NCBI RefSeq assembly: GCF_014640615.1
Contig: NZ_BMHH01000016.1
Location: 1-64,000, forward strand
Direction: 5' to 3'
DNA: 64,000 nucleotides
Source of the DNA: Paramesorhizobium endophyticum
GTDB lineage: Bacteria; Pseudomonadota; Alphaproteobacteria; Rhizobiales; Rhizobiaceae
Positions within the stretch are counted from its first letter, which is position 1. The number at the start of each line of letters is the position of its first letter. Below are positions 53,945 through 63,555 of this stretch, in pieces. The notes below the pieces were generated by a model. That model had not been told where the DNA came from and searched no databases. It saw only the letters and a list, made by a program, of their open reading frames with translations. The translations under genes were made by a program, and so were the position numbers.

Positions 53945-55114
53945 ATGAGATTGATCGTTGTTGGCACAGGTTCGATGGCGGCAAACCAGGCGAGCCATTT
54001 CAAGGCGATCGACGGCGTGGACATCGTCGCCGCCGTCGATCCCGATCCGGGCCGCCTGACCGAGTTCGCCGACCAGTTCGGCATCGAGAAGCGCTTCCTC
54101 TCGCTGGAGGAGGCCATCGCCTGGGGCGAGTTCGACGCCGCCACCAATGTCACGCCCGACCGGATGCATCACGCGACATCGCTCGCGCTGGTCGCCGCGG
54201 GCAAGCATGTTCTTTGCGAGAAGCCGCTTGCGGAAAATTATGCCGACGCCCTGGAGATGACCGAGGCGGCGGAACGCGCGGGAATCATCAACATGGTGAA
54301 CCTCACCTACCGCAGCGTGCCGCAGCTGCAATATGCCCGCGGCATGGTGCTGGCGGGAGAGCTCGGCACCATCCGCCATGTCGAGGCCTCCTACCTGCAA
54401 AGCTGGCTCGTCTCCCGCGCCTGGGGCGACTGGAAGACCGAGTCGCGCTGGCTCTGGCGGCTTTCGACGGGACATGGCTCGAACGGCGTGCTGGGCGATG
54501 TCGGCATCCACATTCTCGACTTCGCCTCCTATGGCGCGGCGACGGATATCGACCATGTGTTCTCGCGGATGAAAGCCTTCGACAAGGCGCCGGAAGGGCG
54601 CATCGGCGAATATGTGCTCGACGCCAATGACAGCTTCACCATGTCGGTGGGCTTTTCCAATGGCGCGCTCGGCGTCATCCATGCCAGCCGCTGGGCGACG
54701 GGCCACCTGAACGAGCTGAAACTGCGCATCTATGGCGAGCGGGGCAGCCTCGAAGTCATCCACCGCCCGGACGAGTCCGAACTGCGCGGCTGCCTCGGAA
54801 ACGACGTCGAAACCGCGACGTGGCGGGTGATCGACGTTCCCCCGGTGCCGACCAATTACGAGCGGTTCGCCGAAGCGGTACGGACGGGCCGGCAGGGTGA
54901 CCCGAACTTCCGCCACGCCGCCGACCTGCAAGAGATCATCGACCGCGCCATGGATTCCGAAAGGGAGCGGCGCGAGTTTACCCTGCTCCCGCCGGTGGAG
55001 ATGGTGCCCGTGCCGGAAATGCAGGCTGTCGAACTTGCAGTCGCCCCCGCAAGCGCGGAAAGGCCCCGCAAGCCCCGCCGCAGACGCTGGGGCACGCGGG
55101 CCGTGGGGGAATAG
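53945..55114 (+). CDS. Gfo/Idh/MocA oxidoreductase, ThuB-like
   Basis: NAD(P)-dependent sugar dehydrogenase family, 389 residues. The N-terminal Rossmann fold has RLIVVGTGSMAANQASHFKA and DAATNVTPDRMHHATSLALV, with the conserved HVLCEKPLAENYADALEM near 90; the C-terminal alpha/beta domain has GDVGIHILDFASYGA near 187. The last 20 residues (RPRKPRRRRWGTRAVGE) form an unusually basic tail. It starts with GAGG seven bases before the ATG and follows thuA closely, suggesting the thuAB pair. Calling it ThuB rests on that neighbour. Confidence 0.85.
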   Translation: MRLIVVGTGSMAANQASHFKAIDGVDIVAAVDPDPGRLTEFADQFGIEKRFLSLEEAIAWGEFDAATNVTPDRMHHATSLALVAAGKHVLCEKPLAENYADALEMTEAAERAGIINMVNLTYRSVPQLQYARGMVLAGELGTIRHVEASYLQSWLVSRAWGDWKTESRWLWRLSTGHGSNGVLGDVGIHILDFASYGAATDIDHVFSRMKAFDKAPEGRIGEYVLDANDSFTMSVGFSNGALGVIHASRWATGHLNELKLRIYGERGSLEVIHRPDESELRGCLGNDVETATWRVIDVPPVPTNYERFAEAVRTGRQGDPNFRHAADLQEIIDRAMDSERERREFTLLPPVEMVPVPEMQAVELAVAPASAERPRKPRRRRWGTRAVGE

Positions 55115-55179
55115 CGGCCTGTTTTGATGGCATCGCCTGATCCCGGTTTGGTGCCGTTGCTGTCATGGAGAGGTAGAGG

Positions 55180-55328
55180 AATGGATCCCAGTGACAAGCA
55201 CTGGGATGACGGGCTGCTTTGCTGTTAGCAAGCCAAACTTCCAACCTCTCCGCTTGGCAGAAGCATATCCGGCAGTGGAAAACATCTCCACCCCGTCATC
55301 CCAGTGCTTGTCACTGGGATCCATGCCT
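55180..55328. repeat. palindromic repeat family D
   Basis: ATGGATCCCAGTGACAAGCA plus CTGGGATGACGGG at 55181-55213 is inverted and nearly perfect at 55293-55327 (CCCGTCATCCCAGTGCTTGT, CACTGGGATCCAT). Each arm also folds on itself (ATCCCAGTG / CACTGGGAT). It occupies the 293 bases between two convergent genes, and could terminate both. Confidence 0.9.
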
Positions 55329-55407
55329 CACCCGTTCCGCTGCCCCAACGGCATAAATGGTTCAAGCGGTTCCATCCTCGCCACACGGGCGAGGATGACG
55401 TGCATAA

Positions 55408-56685
55408 CTACCCCCGCCACTCATACTCCTTAATCGACTCCGGCTTCATCTCGATGGAGAAACCCGGGCGTGAGGGCGGCATATAGGCCGCATCCCTGAT
55501 CACGCACGGATCGACGAAATGCTCGTGCAGATGGTCGACATATTCGATGACGCGGCCGTCCTTGGTGCCGGACACGGCGATGTAGTCGATCATCGAGAGA
55601 TGCTGCACATATTCGCAAAGGCCGACGCCGCCCGCATGCGGCCAGACCGGCAGGCCGTATTTGGCGGCGATAAGCAGCACCGCCAGCACCTCGTTCAAAC
55701 CGCCCATGCGGCATGAATCGATCTGCACGATGTCGATAGCGCCTTCGGCGATGAACTGCTTGAACATGATGCGGTTCTGGCACATCTCGCCGGTGGCGAC
55801 TTTCACCGGGCCGATAGCCTCGCGAATCTTGCGGTGTCCCGCCACATCGTCGGGGCTGGTCGGCTCCTCGATAAAGTAAGGATTGCAGAAGGAAAGCTTC
55901 TTCACCCAGTCGATAGCCTGATCGACTTCCCACACCTGGTTGGCGTCGATCATGAGATAGCGGTCCGGGCCTATTGCCTCGCGCGCGATGGTGAGTCGGC
56001 GGATATCGTCTTCCAGATCGCGCCCGACCTTCATCTTGATATGATTGAACCCAGCGTCGACGGCCTCCTGGCAAAGCCGTTTCAGCTTCTCGTCGGAATA
56101 GCCAAGCCAGCCGGCGGATGTGGTGTAGCAGGCATAGCCCTCGCGCTCGAGCGTGGCGACGCGGTCCGCCTTGCCTACCTCGGCCTTTTTCAGGATCGCG
56201 AGCGCCTCTTCAGGCGTCAGCACATCGGTCAGGTAACGGAAATCGACGATGCGGACGATCTCCTCCGGCGTCATCTCGCCGACAAGCCGCCACACCGGCT
56301 TGCCCGCCTGCTTGGCGAGCAAATCCCACACGGCATTGACCACCGCGCCCGTCGCCAGATGCATCGCGCCCTTGTCCGGCCCGATCCAGCGCAGCTGGCT
56401 GTCGCTGGTCAGATGCCGCCAGAACGCGCCCGGATTCTCGCGGATTTTATCAAGCTCCTGCCCGACGACGAGATGCTTCATCGCTGTAATGGCATGGCAG
56501 CAGATGTCATTGCCGCGCCCGATGGTGAAGGTCAGCCCATGGCCCTTCAGCCCGTCCTGGTCGGTATCGAGAATGACATAGGCGGCGGAATAATCCGGAT
56601 CCGGATTCATCGCGTCCGACCCGTCGAGACTTTGCGACGTCGGGAAACGTAAGTCGAAAACGCGAAGATCTGTAATGCGGGCCAC
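55408..56685 (-). CDS. L-fuconate dehydratase (enolase superfamily)
   Basis: Dehydrates L-fuconate to 2-keto-3-deoxy-L-fuconate. The 425-residue mandelate-racemase-type protein has the base pair of a KxK motif (Lys217, Lys219 in HIKMKVG), metal ligands Asp247 (MIDANQ), Glu273 (FIEEP) and Glu300 (ATGEM), and catalytic His350 (WPHAGGVGLCEYV). The spacing matches the characterised fuconate dehydratases. It starts with GTG, with AAGAGG six bases upstream. It is the last gene of the putative fucose operon, separated from the hydrolase gene by repeat A6. Confidence 0.93.
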   Translation of the reverse strand: MARITDLRVFDLRFPTSQSLDGSDAMNPDPDYSAAYVILDTDQDGLKGHGLTFTIGRGNDICCHAITAMKHLVVGQELDKIRENPGAFWRHLTSDSQLRWIGPDKGAMHLATGAVVNAVWDLLAKQAGKPVWRLVGEMTPEEIVRIVDFRYLTDVLTPEEALAILKKAEVGKADRVATLEREGYACYTTSAGWLGYSDEKLKRLCQEAVDAGFNHIKMKVGRDLEDDIRRLTIAREAIGPDRYLMIDANQVWEVDQAIDWVKKLSFCNPYFIEEPTSPDDVAGHRKIREAIGPVKVATGEMCQNRIMFKQFIAEGAIDIVQIDSCRMGGLNEVLAVLLIAAKYGLPVWPHAGGVGLCEYVQHLSMIDYIAVSGTKDGRVIEYVDHLHEHFVDPCVIRDAAYMPPSRPGFSIEMKPESIKEYEWRG

Positions 56686-56739
56686 GGGGAACCTCTTTTT
56701 TATGCTGCTTGGAGCTTTTCTTGTCTGATCGAATTGCTA

Positions 56740-56920
56740 GGCGCCCCCTCTGTCCTGCCGGACATCTCCCCCGCGAGGGGGGAGATTGGCCGATACGGAT
56801 TGTACCGCTCAACCGTCAACGTCTACGATTGATGCCGACGTTGATGAAGGCGCAATCTCCCCCCTTGCGGGGGAGATGTCCGGCAGGACAGAGGGGGCGC
56901 TGCCCCGCCAGCATTTCCAG
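56740..56920. repeat. palindromic repeat family A (copy A6)
   Basis: Left half GGCGCCCCCTCTGTCCTGCC, GGACATCTCCCCCGCGAGG; right half CTCCCCCCTTGCGGGGGAG, TCCGGCAGGACAGAGGGGGC and GCCCCGCCAGCATTTCCAG. It lies inside the fucose operon between the hydrolase and the dehydratase genes. Confidence 0.9.
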
Positions 56921-56947
56921 CTACAGTTGAGCCGCTCTTGAATCCGG

Positions 56948-57793
56948 CTAAATATCCGCCTTCACATTCTGCCTCTGCTGACCCAGCCCTTCGATACCCA
57001 GTTCGACCACATCACCGGCCTTCAGATAGCGCGGCGGCTTTAGGCCCATGCCGACGCCGGGAGGCGTGCCGGTGGAGATGATGTCGCCCGGATGCAGCGA
57101 CATGAACTGGGAGAGATACGAGACCAGATAGCGCACGCCATAGACCATGGTCCTGGTCGAGCCGTCCTGCATCGTCTGGCCGTTGACTTTCAGCCACATC
57201 GACAAGTTCTGCGGGTCGGCCACTTCGTCCTTTGTGACGAGCCACGGGCCGGTCGGGCCGAACGTGTCGCAGGACTTGCCCTTGGTCCACTGGCCGGAGC
57301 GCTCCACCTGGAAGGCGCGCTCGCTGACATCGTGCAGCGTGCAATAGCCGGCTACATAATCGAGCGCATCTTCCTCGCTCACATATTTTGCGGTCTTGCC
57401 GATGACGATGCCGAGCTCCACTTCCCAGTCGGTCTTTTCCGAGCCGCGCGGGATGACGAGATCGTCATTCGGGCCGACAATGGCCGAAGTCGCCTTCATG
57501 AAAATGACCGGCTCCGGCGGCACGGCCATGCCGGATTCAGCGGCGTGGTCGGCATAGTTCAAGCCGATGCAGATGAACTTGCCCGTCCCGGCGACGCAGG
57601 GGCCAAGGCGCGGATTGCCAGAAACAAGCGGCAGGCTCTGAACGTCGATTTCGCCCAGCTTCGCCAGCGCTTCGGGCGCCAGCACCGCTCCGGCGATATC
57701 GCCCACATGGCCCGAGAGATCGCGGATATTGCCCTCGGCATCGAGAAGCCCCGGCTTCTCCTGCCCTGCCTCGCCATAACGCAGCAGCTTCAT
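56948..57793 (-). CDS. fumarylacetoacetate hydrolase family protein (2,4-diketo-3-deoxy-L-fuconate hydrolase-like)
   Basis: A 281-residue FAH-fold enzyme expected to cleave a diketo acid to pyruvate plus a C3 acid (lactate for fucose). FICIGLNYADHAAESGMAVP near 74, EPVIFMKATSAIVGPNDDLV, EVELGIVIGKTAKYVSEEDA with the metal-binding Glu pair, and GPWLVTKDEVADPQNLSMWL near 180 are classic. ISTGTPPGVGMGLKP lies near 245. AAGGAG precedes the ATG. Substrate is assigned from the neighbouring dehydratase and dehydrogenase genes. A long inverted repeat separates it from the upstream SDR. Confidence 0.9.
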   Translation of the reverse strand: MKLLRYGEAGQEKPGLLDAEGNIRDLSGHVGDIAGAVLAPEALAKLGEIDVQSLPLVSGNPRLGPCVAGTGKFICIGLNYADHAAESGMAVPPEPVIFMKATSAIVGPNDDLVIPRGSEKTDWEVELGIVIGKTAKYVSEEDALDYVAGYCTLHDVSERAFQVERSGQWTKGKSCDTFGPTGPWLVTKDEVADPQNLSMWLKVNGQTMQDGSTRTMVYGVRYLVSYLSQFMSLHPGDIISTGTPPGVGMGLKPPRYLKAGDVVELGIEGLGQQRQNVKADI

Positions 57794-57817
57794 GATTGTC
57801 TCCTTGTATAAATGATA

Positions 57818-57892
57818 AAGGGAGTAGGGGAATAAGGGAGTAAGTGAGTGGGGAAAACATACTCCCCTATTCCCTTACTCCCCTACTCCCTT
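57818..57892. repeat. long inverted repeat of GGGAGTA-type units inside the fucose operon
   Basis: The left arm (57818-57850) is made of AAGGGAGTAGGGGAATAAGG and GAGTAAGTGAGTG; the right arm (57860-57892) reads TACTCCCCTATTCCCTTACT and CCCCTACTCCCTT. They pair over about 33 bases with a few mismatches around GGGAAAACA. It ends at the SDR stop codon and precedes the hydrolase gene. Confidence 0.85.
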
Positions 57893-58625
57893 AGTTCACC
57901 CACCCGCCGTCGATGACATAGGCCTGACCCGTCGTATAGGTCGCCCCTGCCAAATAAACCGCAAGGTCGGCGATTTCTTCCGGTGTTCCGATGCGTCCCA
58001 TGGGCTGGCGCGCGATGAAGGCCGCGCGGGCCGCCTCGAAATCGCCGGTGGCCCTTAGCCGCTCCTGAAGAGATGGGCTTTCCACCGTGCCAGGGCAGAT
58101 CGCATTGCAGCGTATGCCCTGCCCGACATAATCCGCGGCCACCGACTTAGTGAGCCCGATCACCGCCGCCTTGGTGACACTGTAAGCGAAGCGGTTCGGC
58201 ACGCCCTTGATGCTGCTCGCCACCGACGACATGTTGACGATCGCCCCGCCGCCCCTGGCGATCATGCCCGGCAGCACGGCGCGGATGGTGCGCACCATCG
58301 AGCGGACATTGAGATCGAAGGCGAAATCGAAATCGCCATCGGGCATGTCGAGGATTGAGCCGGAATGAACGAAACCGGCGCAATTGAAGAGCACATCGAC
58401 CGCGCCGATGTCGCCCACTGCCTGCGTTACCGCTGCATCGTCCAGCACGTCCAGCTTGCGCGTCGAAATGCCCGGCTCGCCGCTCAGCGCCGCCAGCGCC
58501 GCCTCGTTGATGTCGGTGGCATGCACCGTTGCGCCGGCCCGCGCGAAAGCCAGCGCGGTCGCCTTGCCGATGCCCTGCCCTGCCGCCGTGATCAGAACCG
58601 TCTTGCCCGCAAAATTCTCGCTCAT
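57891..58625 (-). CDS. SDR dehydrogenase, 2-keto-3-deoxy-L-fuconate dehydrogenase-like
   Basis: A 244-residue classical [23 protein letters not shown] with the Rossmann motif, [40 protein letters not shown] and [20 protein letters not shown] (catalytic Ser, Tyr, Lys), and [11 protein letters not shown] at the C-terminus. The pattern resembles the BDH2-type/KDF dehydrogenases that oxidise 2-keto-3-deoxy-L-fuconate to the diketo acid cleaved by the next enzyme. The ATG overlaps the stop of the MaoC gene by four bases. Confidence 0.9.
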   Translation of the reverse strand: MSENFAGKTVLITAAGQGIGKATALAFARAGATVHATDINEAALAALSGEPGISTRKLDVLDDAAVTQAVGDIGAVDVLFNCAGFVHSGSILDMPDGDFDFAFDLNVRSMVRTIRAVLPGMIARGGGAIVNMSSVASSIKGVPNRFAYSVTKAAVIGLTKSVAADYVGQGIRCNAICPGTVESPSLQERLRATGDFEAARAAFIARQPMGRIGTPEEIADLAVYLAGATYTTGQAYVIDGGWVN

Positions 58626-59068
58626 TTGTTTTTCCTCTCGACGATCAGAATATGGTCGGCAGCGAGCACCACCTCGCCGCGCTGGTTGATCACCTCGCAC
58701 CGCTCCACCACGCGGCCATGGGTCGGACGCTTGGGATCATCCTCCTTGGCGGCGATGGTCACGCGGGTGTGAATCGTGTCGCCAATGAACACCGGCCGCA
58801 CGAAGCGCAAGCGGTCATAGCCATAGGAAAAGGCGACCGGATTGATCAGGCTTGCCGTCAGCCCGACGCCGATGGAAAACACCATCGTCCCATGCGCCAC
58901 CCGCTGGCCGAACGGCGTCGACTTCGCAAACTCGGCATCCATGTGATGCGGAAAGAAATCGCCCGTATGTCCGGCATGGACGACGAAATCCGTCTCCGTG
59001 ATGGTGCGCCCCGTGGTGGTGCGCTGAGACGCGAGCTCATAGTCTTCGAAATAGATGGTCTGTTCCAT
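58622..59068 (-). CDS. MaoC-like (hotdog-fold) dehydratase domain protein
   Basis: A 148-residue single hotdog-domain protein: [40 protein letters not shown] (MaoC-type catalytic Asp-His region), [20 protein letters not shown] and [20 protein letters not shown]. MaoC enzymes usually hydrate enoyl-CoA thioesters, so its presence between sugar-acid genes is unexpected; it may act on a ring or enol intermediate or on an alternative substrate. It is translationally coupled to the SDR by a four-base overlap, which argues it belongs to the pathway. Confidence 0.88.
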   Translation of the reverse strand: MEQTIYFEDYELASQRTTTGRTITETDFVVHAGHTGDFFPHHMDAEFAKSTPFGQRVAHGTMVFSIGVGLTASLINPVAFSYGYDRLRFVRPVFIGDTIHTRVTIAAKEDDPKRPTHGRVVERCEVINQRGEVVLAADHILIVERKNK

Positions 59069-59078
59069 TGATCGCCTT

Positions 59079-60164
59079 TCAGGGTGTCGGGTCGAGCGGC
59101 GTGGCGGGCTGGGCGCTCGAACGATAGGCGCTTTCCACCAGCGCCATCGTATTCCACGCATCCTCGACGGAACTGACGAGTTCCGTGTCCTCGGCCGCCG
59201 CGAAGCGCTGCAGGTTTGCCATGCGCCCGACAAAGGCATCCGGGAACCACGCGCCTTGCAATGGCACATTCACCCAGCCATCCCCGCCCTTGGGATAGAT
59301 TTCCAGAATATCCGGCTCGCCGCGCGGATAATCGAGATTGACGCCGAGCTTCACATAGGCCGCGCCTTCCGTACCGCAGATGCGGAATTCGCAGGCCTGA
59401 TATTTGCGGCCGAATTTATGGTCGTGATTGATCGACAGCGAGCAGCGCACTGTGTCGCCATAGTCGAGAATGGCGCTGGTCCGCGTCTGCGCCACCTTAT
59501 GGTTGGGATGTCCCATCGTCTTGGCATGGACGCCGGTCGGGTCACCCAACACCTGCCGGATAAGGTCGAGATAATGGATCGAGTGCATGGCGATCTCGAC
59601 CCGAGGCAACCCATTCAGGAACGGCCAGAGCTGCCAGGGCGTATCGAGCGCCAGCCATGCGTCGAAATCGATCACCTCGCCGAGCCAGCCTTTGGCGATG
59701 GCATCCTTTAGCGCCAGCATCATCGGCGCGAAGCGAAGCTGGAAATTGATCGCCGCTACGAGCTTCTTTTCCCGGCAGATGGCGAGGATTTCTTTGGCTT
59801 CCTCCAGCGTGTTGCCCATCGGCTTCTGAATCAGCACCGTCGCTCCGTCCGGTAGCGCCGTCAGCACCTGCGCGTGACGCCCCGGCGGGGTAGCAAGATC
59901 GAACACCGCATCCTCCACCGCCACTGCCTCAGCGACCGAGGAAAAAGCCGCCACGCCCCAGCTATCCGCAAGCGTCCGCGCCTTAGCCTGATCGGGATCA
60001 TAAAGCCCGGCAATCGGAAAACCGCCCTTGCGATAGGCCGGATAATGCGCGTCGCCCACTATGGACCCTGCACCGAAGGTGACGATGGGATGCGGATTGG
60101 CCGGAAGCGGCCAGGATTGCGCCAGGCTGCCGGGTACAAAATTCTTCGAACGTTCGTCAATCAA
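59079..60164 (-). CDS. Gfo/Idh/MocA family oxidoreductase
   Basis: A 361-residue NAD(P)-dependent dehydrogenase. [20 protein letters not shown] forms the Rossmann start near 27, [20 protein letters not shown] follows, then [20 protein letters not shown] (the EKP-type motif as QKP), [17 protein letters not shown] and [19 protein letters not shown] near 190. It starts with TTG and overlaps the mutarotase stop by eight bases. In this cluster it is the best candidate for the initial sugar oxidation (for example fucose to fuconolactone), since no other first-step dehydrogenase is present here; this is inference. Confidence 0.88.
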   Translation of the reverse strand: MIDERSKNFVPGSLAQSWPLPANPHPIVTFGAGSIVGDAHYPAYRKGGFPIAGLYDPDQAKARTLADSWGVAAFSSVAEAVAVEDAVFDLATPPGRHAQVLTALPDGATVLIQKPMGNTLEEAKEILAICREKKLVAAINFQLRFAPMMLALKDAIAKGWLGEVIDFDAWLALDTPWQLWPFLNGLPRVEIAMHSIHYLDLIRQVLGDPTGVHAKTMGHPNHKVAQTRTSAILDYGDTVRCSLSINHDHKFGRKYQACEFRICGTEGAAYVKLGVNLDYPRGEPDILEIYPKGGDGWVNVPLQGAWFPDAFVGRMANLQRFAAAEDTELVSSVEDAWNTMALVESAYRSSAQPATPLDPTP

Positions 60165-60489
60165 GATGAAACACCTCGTCCATCATCGCCCACCACTCGC
60201 CTTCTTTCCGTGTCGAGAGGGGCACTTGGCAGGGCATGCAGACCGACCACCATTCCTGATTTTTCGGATCGGCGGCCATTTTAGCCATATCGGCCTCGAA
60301 ATCGGTGCCGTGATATTCCCAATAGCCGAAAAGCAAATTCTCCGGCTCGCGCAGGAAGATTGAATAATTGCGGATGTTGCAGGCGGAAATCAGCGCCAGG
60401 ATCTCCGGCCACACCGCTGCATGAAGCCGCTTGTATTCAGCGACCTTATCAGGGTTGAGCCCGATAACCATTCCCATTCGCTGCGCCAT
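60157..60489 (-). CDS. L-fucose/L-rhamnose mutarotase (RhaM family)
   Basis: A 110-residue protein of the same family as rhaU: AQRMGMVIGLNPDKVAEYKR, LHAAVWPEILALISACNIRN, YSIFLREPENLLFGYWEYHG and EWWSVCMPCQVPL. It should interconvert anomers of a 6-deoxyhexose. The setting in the fucose-type operon implies L-fucose as substrate. It starts one base after the ATPase gene ends. Confidence 0.9.
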   Translation of the reverse strand: MAQRMGMVIGLNPDKVAEYKRLHAAVWPEILALISACNIRNYSIFLREPENLLFGYWEYHGTDFEADMAKMAADPKNQEWWSVCMPCQVPLSTRKEGEWWAMMDEVFHLD

Positions 60490-60490
60490 G

Positions 60491-61588
60491 TCAGCCCCGC
60501 AGTGTCCGGCCGGTTTCCGCGGAGAAGAGATGCGCCTGCGAAAGATCGAGGCTCATGGCGATCTTCTCTCCCGCCGTCAGCGGTTTCGGATTGAGCATCC
60601 GGGATACCCAATCGCGCCTGTTGAAGCCGACAAACACCAGCGTCTCATTGCCGAGCGGCTCGGTGATCGAGACCGGTAGATCGACCTGATGGATATTCGC
60701 CGCATCGCCCGATGAAAGCCCATGGCCGGTCGGGAAGATATCGTCTGGCCTGAGGCCGAACACGACCTTCTGCCCCGCCGTCACCTTCTCGCGGAACTGC
60801 ACCGGCAGGGGCAGGCTGTCACCCGAAGCGAACACCAGCTTGCCGTCATCCACCGTGGCCTCATCGAGATTCATCGGCGGCGATCCGATGAAGCCCGCGA
60901 CGAAGCGCGTGGCGGGCCGGCGGAACACCTCGTCCGGCGTACCGACCTGCTCGATATAGCCGTCGCGCATAATGACGATCCGGTCGGAAAGCGTCATCGC
61001 CTCCACCTGGTCATGCGTCACATAAATGATTGTGGACTGCACCTTGGCGTGCAGCTTCTTGATCTCGGTGCGCATCTGGGTTCTGAGCTTGGCGTCGAGG
61101 TTGGAGAGCGGCTCGTCGAACAGGAACACTTCCGGCTGGCGCACGATGGCGCGGCCCATGGCGACGCGCTGACGCTGCCCGCCGGAAAGCTGCGCCGGCC
61201 GGCGGTCGAGCAGCGGCTTCAGTTCCAGGATATCCGCGGCCGCCTCGACGCGCTCGTCGATCTCCTTCTGCGGACGCTTGGCGATCTTCAGCGAAAAGCC
61301 CATATTCTCGCGCACCGTCATATGCGGATAGAGCGCATAGGACTGGAACACCATCGAGATGTTGCGCGCTCGGGGTGGCAGATCGTTCACCACCTTGCCG
61401 CCGATCTCCAGCGCGCCATCGCTGATGTCTTCCAGCCCCGCGATCATGCGCAGCGTCGTGGACTTGCCGCAGCCGGACGGTCCAACCAGCGCTACAAATT
61501 CCCTATCCTTCACATCGAGATCGATGCCATGCACCACTTCGACCGAGCCATAGCGTTTGACAAGTTTTTTGAGCGATACGATGGCCAT
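60491..61588 (-). CDS. sugar ABC transporter ATP-binding protein, MalK/UgpC type
   Basis: ATPase of the CUT1 importer, 365 residues. Walker [21 protein letters not shown] near 36, signature [15 protein letters not shown] near 134, Walker [16 protein letters not shown] near 155, switch His in [14 protein letters not shown], and a C-terminal regulatory domain with [15 protein letters not shown]. It starts six bases after the permease gene. A 6-deoxyhexose substrate is inferred from the operon. Confidence 0.93.
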   Translation of the reverse strand: MAIVSLKKLVKRYGSVEVVHGIDLDVKDREFVALVGPSGCGKSTTLRMIAGLEDISDGALEIGGKVVNDLPPRARNISMVFQSYALYPHMTVRENMGFSLKIAKRPQKEIDERVEAAADILELKPLLDRRPAQLSGGQRQRVAMGRAIVRQPEVFLFDEPLSNLDAKLRTQMRTEIKKLHAKVQSTIIYVTHDQVEAMTLSDRIVIMRDGYIEQVGTPDEVFRRPATRFVAGFIGSPPMNLDEATVDDGKLVFASGDSLPLPVQFREKVTAGQKVVFGLRPDDIFPTGHGLSSGDAANIHQVDLPVSITEPLGNETLVFVGFNRRDWVSRMLNPKPLTAGEKIAMSLDLSQAHLFSAETGRTLRG

Positions 61589-61593
61589 TGAAA

Positions 61594-62463
61594 TTACCCT
61601 TTTACCGCGCCGAAGGTGAGGCCGGAGACCAGATGTTTCTGGATGATGAAGGTGAGGATCAGCGCCGGCACGATCATGACGACGGCAAGCGCGCACATGC
61701 CGCGCCAGTCGAGGGTGAACTCGGCGGTGTAGTCGAGGAGCCCGACCGGCAGCGTCTTGGAATTGACCGAGCGGGTGAGTTGCGAGGCAAGCGCATATTC
61801 GTTCCATGAGGTCAGGAACGCGAAGATGCCCGCCGACGCGATGCCGGGGCCGGCAAGTGGAAACTCCACCTGCCAGAACGCCTGCCAGCGGGTGCAGCCG
61901 TCGATCTGCGCGGCCTCGGCGAGATCCCGCGGCACCTGCCGGAAGAATCCGTCGATGAGCCAGATGGTGAAGGGCACGTTGAGCGCCACATAGGTCAGGA
62001 TCAGGCCGAAATGCGTGTCGATGATGCCAAGCCGCGCATAGATCATGAACAGCGGCAGCGACAGCGCGATGCCCGGCACGGCGCGCGTGAGCATGAAGCC
62101 AAGGAAGATCGCCGACTTGCCCTTGAAGCGGAAGCGCGCGAAGGCATAGCCTCCCGCCATGCCGATGCCGAGCGCGATGACCGTGGAGGTGATCGAGACG
62201 ATGATGGAATTGCGGAAATAATCCCACACCGGCACGCCGCCTCCGCCGATGCCGCCGAACATGGCGCGATAGGCGTCGAGCGACAAATCGGTCGGTATCC
62301 AGACCGGCGGCTTGGCCATGATCTCCACTGTCGGGCGCATGGAATTGAGGACGATCCAGACGCCCGGCAGGCAGATGACCGTCATCGCCAGGAAGAGGCC
62401 TATGAAATGCGCCAGTTTGAGCAGCCGGCGCTTGGCGCGATGGGTGCTGTTGAGGTCCGCCAT
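61594..62463 (-). CDS. sugar ABC transporter permease (MalG-like)
   Basis: A 289-residue permease with six helices. [20 protein letters not shown] is the first segment; [20 protein letters not shown] near 105; the EAA loop is [20 protein letters not shown] near 190; the C-terminal [13 protein letters not shown] is characteristic of the MalG group. The ATG at 62463 lies two bases before the stop region of the preceding permease gene. Confidence 0.93.
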   Translation of the reverse strand: MADLNSTHRAKRRLLKLAHFIGLFLAMTVICLPGVWIVLNSMRPTVEIMAKPPVWIPTDLSLDAYRAMFGGIGGGGVPVWDYFRNSIIVSITSTVIALGIGMAGGYAFARFRFKGKSAIFLGFMLTRAVPGIALSLPLFMIYARLGIIDTHFGLILTYVALNVPFTIWLIDGFFRQVPRDLAEAAQIDGCTRWQAFWQVEFPLAGPGIASAGIFAFLTSWNEYALASQLTRSVNSKTLPVGLLDYTAEFTLDWRGMCALAVVMIVPALILTFIIQKHLVSGLTFGAVKG

Positions 62464-62464
62464 T

Positions 62465-63358
62465 TTACCACTCCGCTCCGATCTGCTGGCGCGCAGCGGC
62501 CAGTTTCCTGAAGAAATAGACGGTGAAGAGGATCGACAGCAGGATCGAGACATAGGCCATGGCGTTTGCCACGCCCATGCGCGCATCGCTGTAGGCCGTC
62601 CGCCCGATCAGCGTCCAGAGCAGCTCCGTGCGCCCTGCCGGCCCGCCATCGGTCATGATCTTGACGATGTCATAGGCCCGTGCCACGTCGAGCGAGCGGA
62701 TCGTCATGGCAATGAAGGCAAAGGGCATGACGAATGGCCAAGTGACGTAACGGAAGGTCTGCCACGGCGTACACCCATCCACCCGCGCCGCCTCGACCGG
62801 CTCCTGTGGCATGGCGAGCAGCCCGGCGAGGATCAGGATCGCGAAGACGGAGGTGGAGGACCAGACCTCCGCGACGATGATGGAGAATAGCGCAAGATTG
62901 CCATCAATAAGCCAGGGAATCGCCTGATTGCTGAGGCCTAGCGACTGCAAAACATTGTTAACGAGCCCGATATTGTCGTTAAACATGAATTTAAACTGGA
63001 AACCGACGAGCACGGGCGAGAACATCATCGGAAACATCATCAGCGTGCGCAGAACGCGCTGCCCATGCGTCGCCTTGTTGACGAGCATGGCAAGGCCCAG
63101 CCCAAGGAACATCTCGCTATTCAGCGCGATGGTAAGCAGCAGGATGGTCCGCCCGAACGCCACCCAGAAATCCCAGTTGGAGAGCACATTGACGTAATTG
63201 CGCAAGCCGATGAACACCCACAACGTATCCGGCCGCGTCAGCCGGAACGGCGTGAAACTGGAATAGAAGGAAAAGACGAGCGGCAGCACGATCACCGCGA
63301 CAAGCACGATGATCGCGGGCAGGAGAAGCAGGGTTGGGGCGGGAAGTTTCAGTCTCAT
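62465..63358 (-). CDS. sugar ABC transporter permease (MalF-like)
   Basis: A 297-residue permease with six predicted helices. LLPAIIVLVAVIVLPLVFSF near 12 begins the first; LRTLMMFPMMFSPVLVGFQF near 105; the EAA loop EAARVDGCTPWQTFRYVTWP near 195. It is the first permease after the binding-protein gene; a 197-base gap with repeat B4 lies between. Confidence 0.93.
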   Translation of the reverse strand: MRLKLPAPTLLLLPAIIVLVAVIVLPLVFSFYSSFTPFRLTRPDTLWVFIGLRNYVNVLSNWDFWVAFGRTILLLTIALNSEMFLGLGLAMLVNKATHGQRVLRTLMMFPMMFSPVLVGFQFKFMFNDNIGLVNNVLQSLGLSNQAIPWLIDGNLALFSIIVAEVWSSTSVFAILILAGLLAMPQEPVEAARVDGCTPWQTFRYVTWPFVMPFAFIAMTIRSLDVARAYDIVKIMTDGGPAGRTELLWTLIGRTAYSDARMGVANAMAYVSILLSILFTVYFFRKLAAARQQIGAEW

Positions 63359-63400
63359 TTACAAGCCCTGCTCCTGATCGGCATGCGGCATGAATGTTAG

Positions 63401-63553
63401 CGCCCCCTTCCCCCTTGCGGGGAAGGTGCCCCGCGTCCGCGGGCGGATGGGGGTGGTGACGTTTGTGCTTTTGCTGGAGACAATGGCGTAAACGTCACCA
63501 CCCCCACCCGACCCTTCGGGCCACCCTCCCCGCAAGGGGGAGGGAAAGCGGAG
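63401..63553. repeat. palindromic repeat family B (copy B4) between binding protein and permease
   Basis: Left half CTTCCCCCTTGCGGGGAAGG, CCCGCGTCCGCGGGCGGAT and GGGGGTGGTGACGTTTG; right half AAACGTCACCACCCCCACCC, CCCTTCGGGCC and CCCTCCCCGCAAGGGGGAGGG. Relative to transcription it has the opposite orientation to copies B1-B3. Confidence 0.92.
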
Positions 63554-63555
63554 CC

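Noticed and set aside
57818-57892. A CRISPR-like array from the repeated GGGAGTA units
   Set aside because: Units are 7-8 bases with no spacers and are arranged as an inverted repeat.
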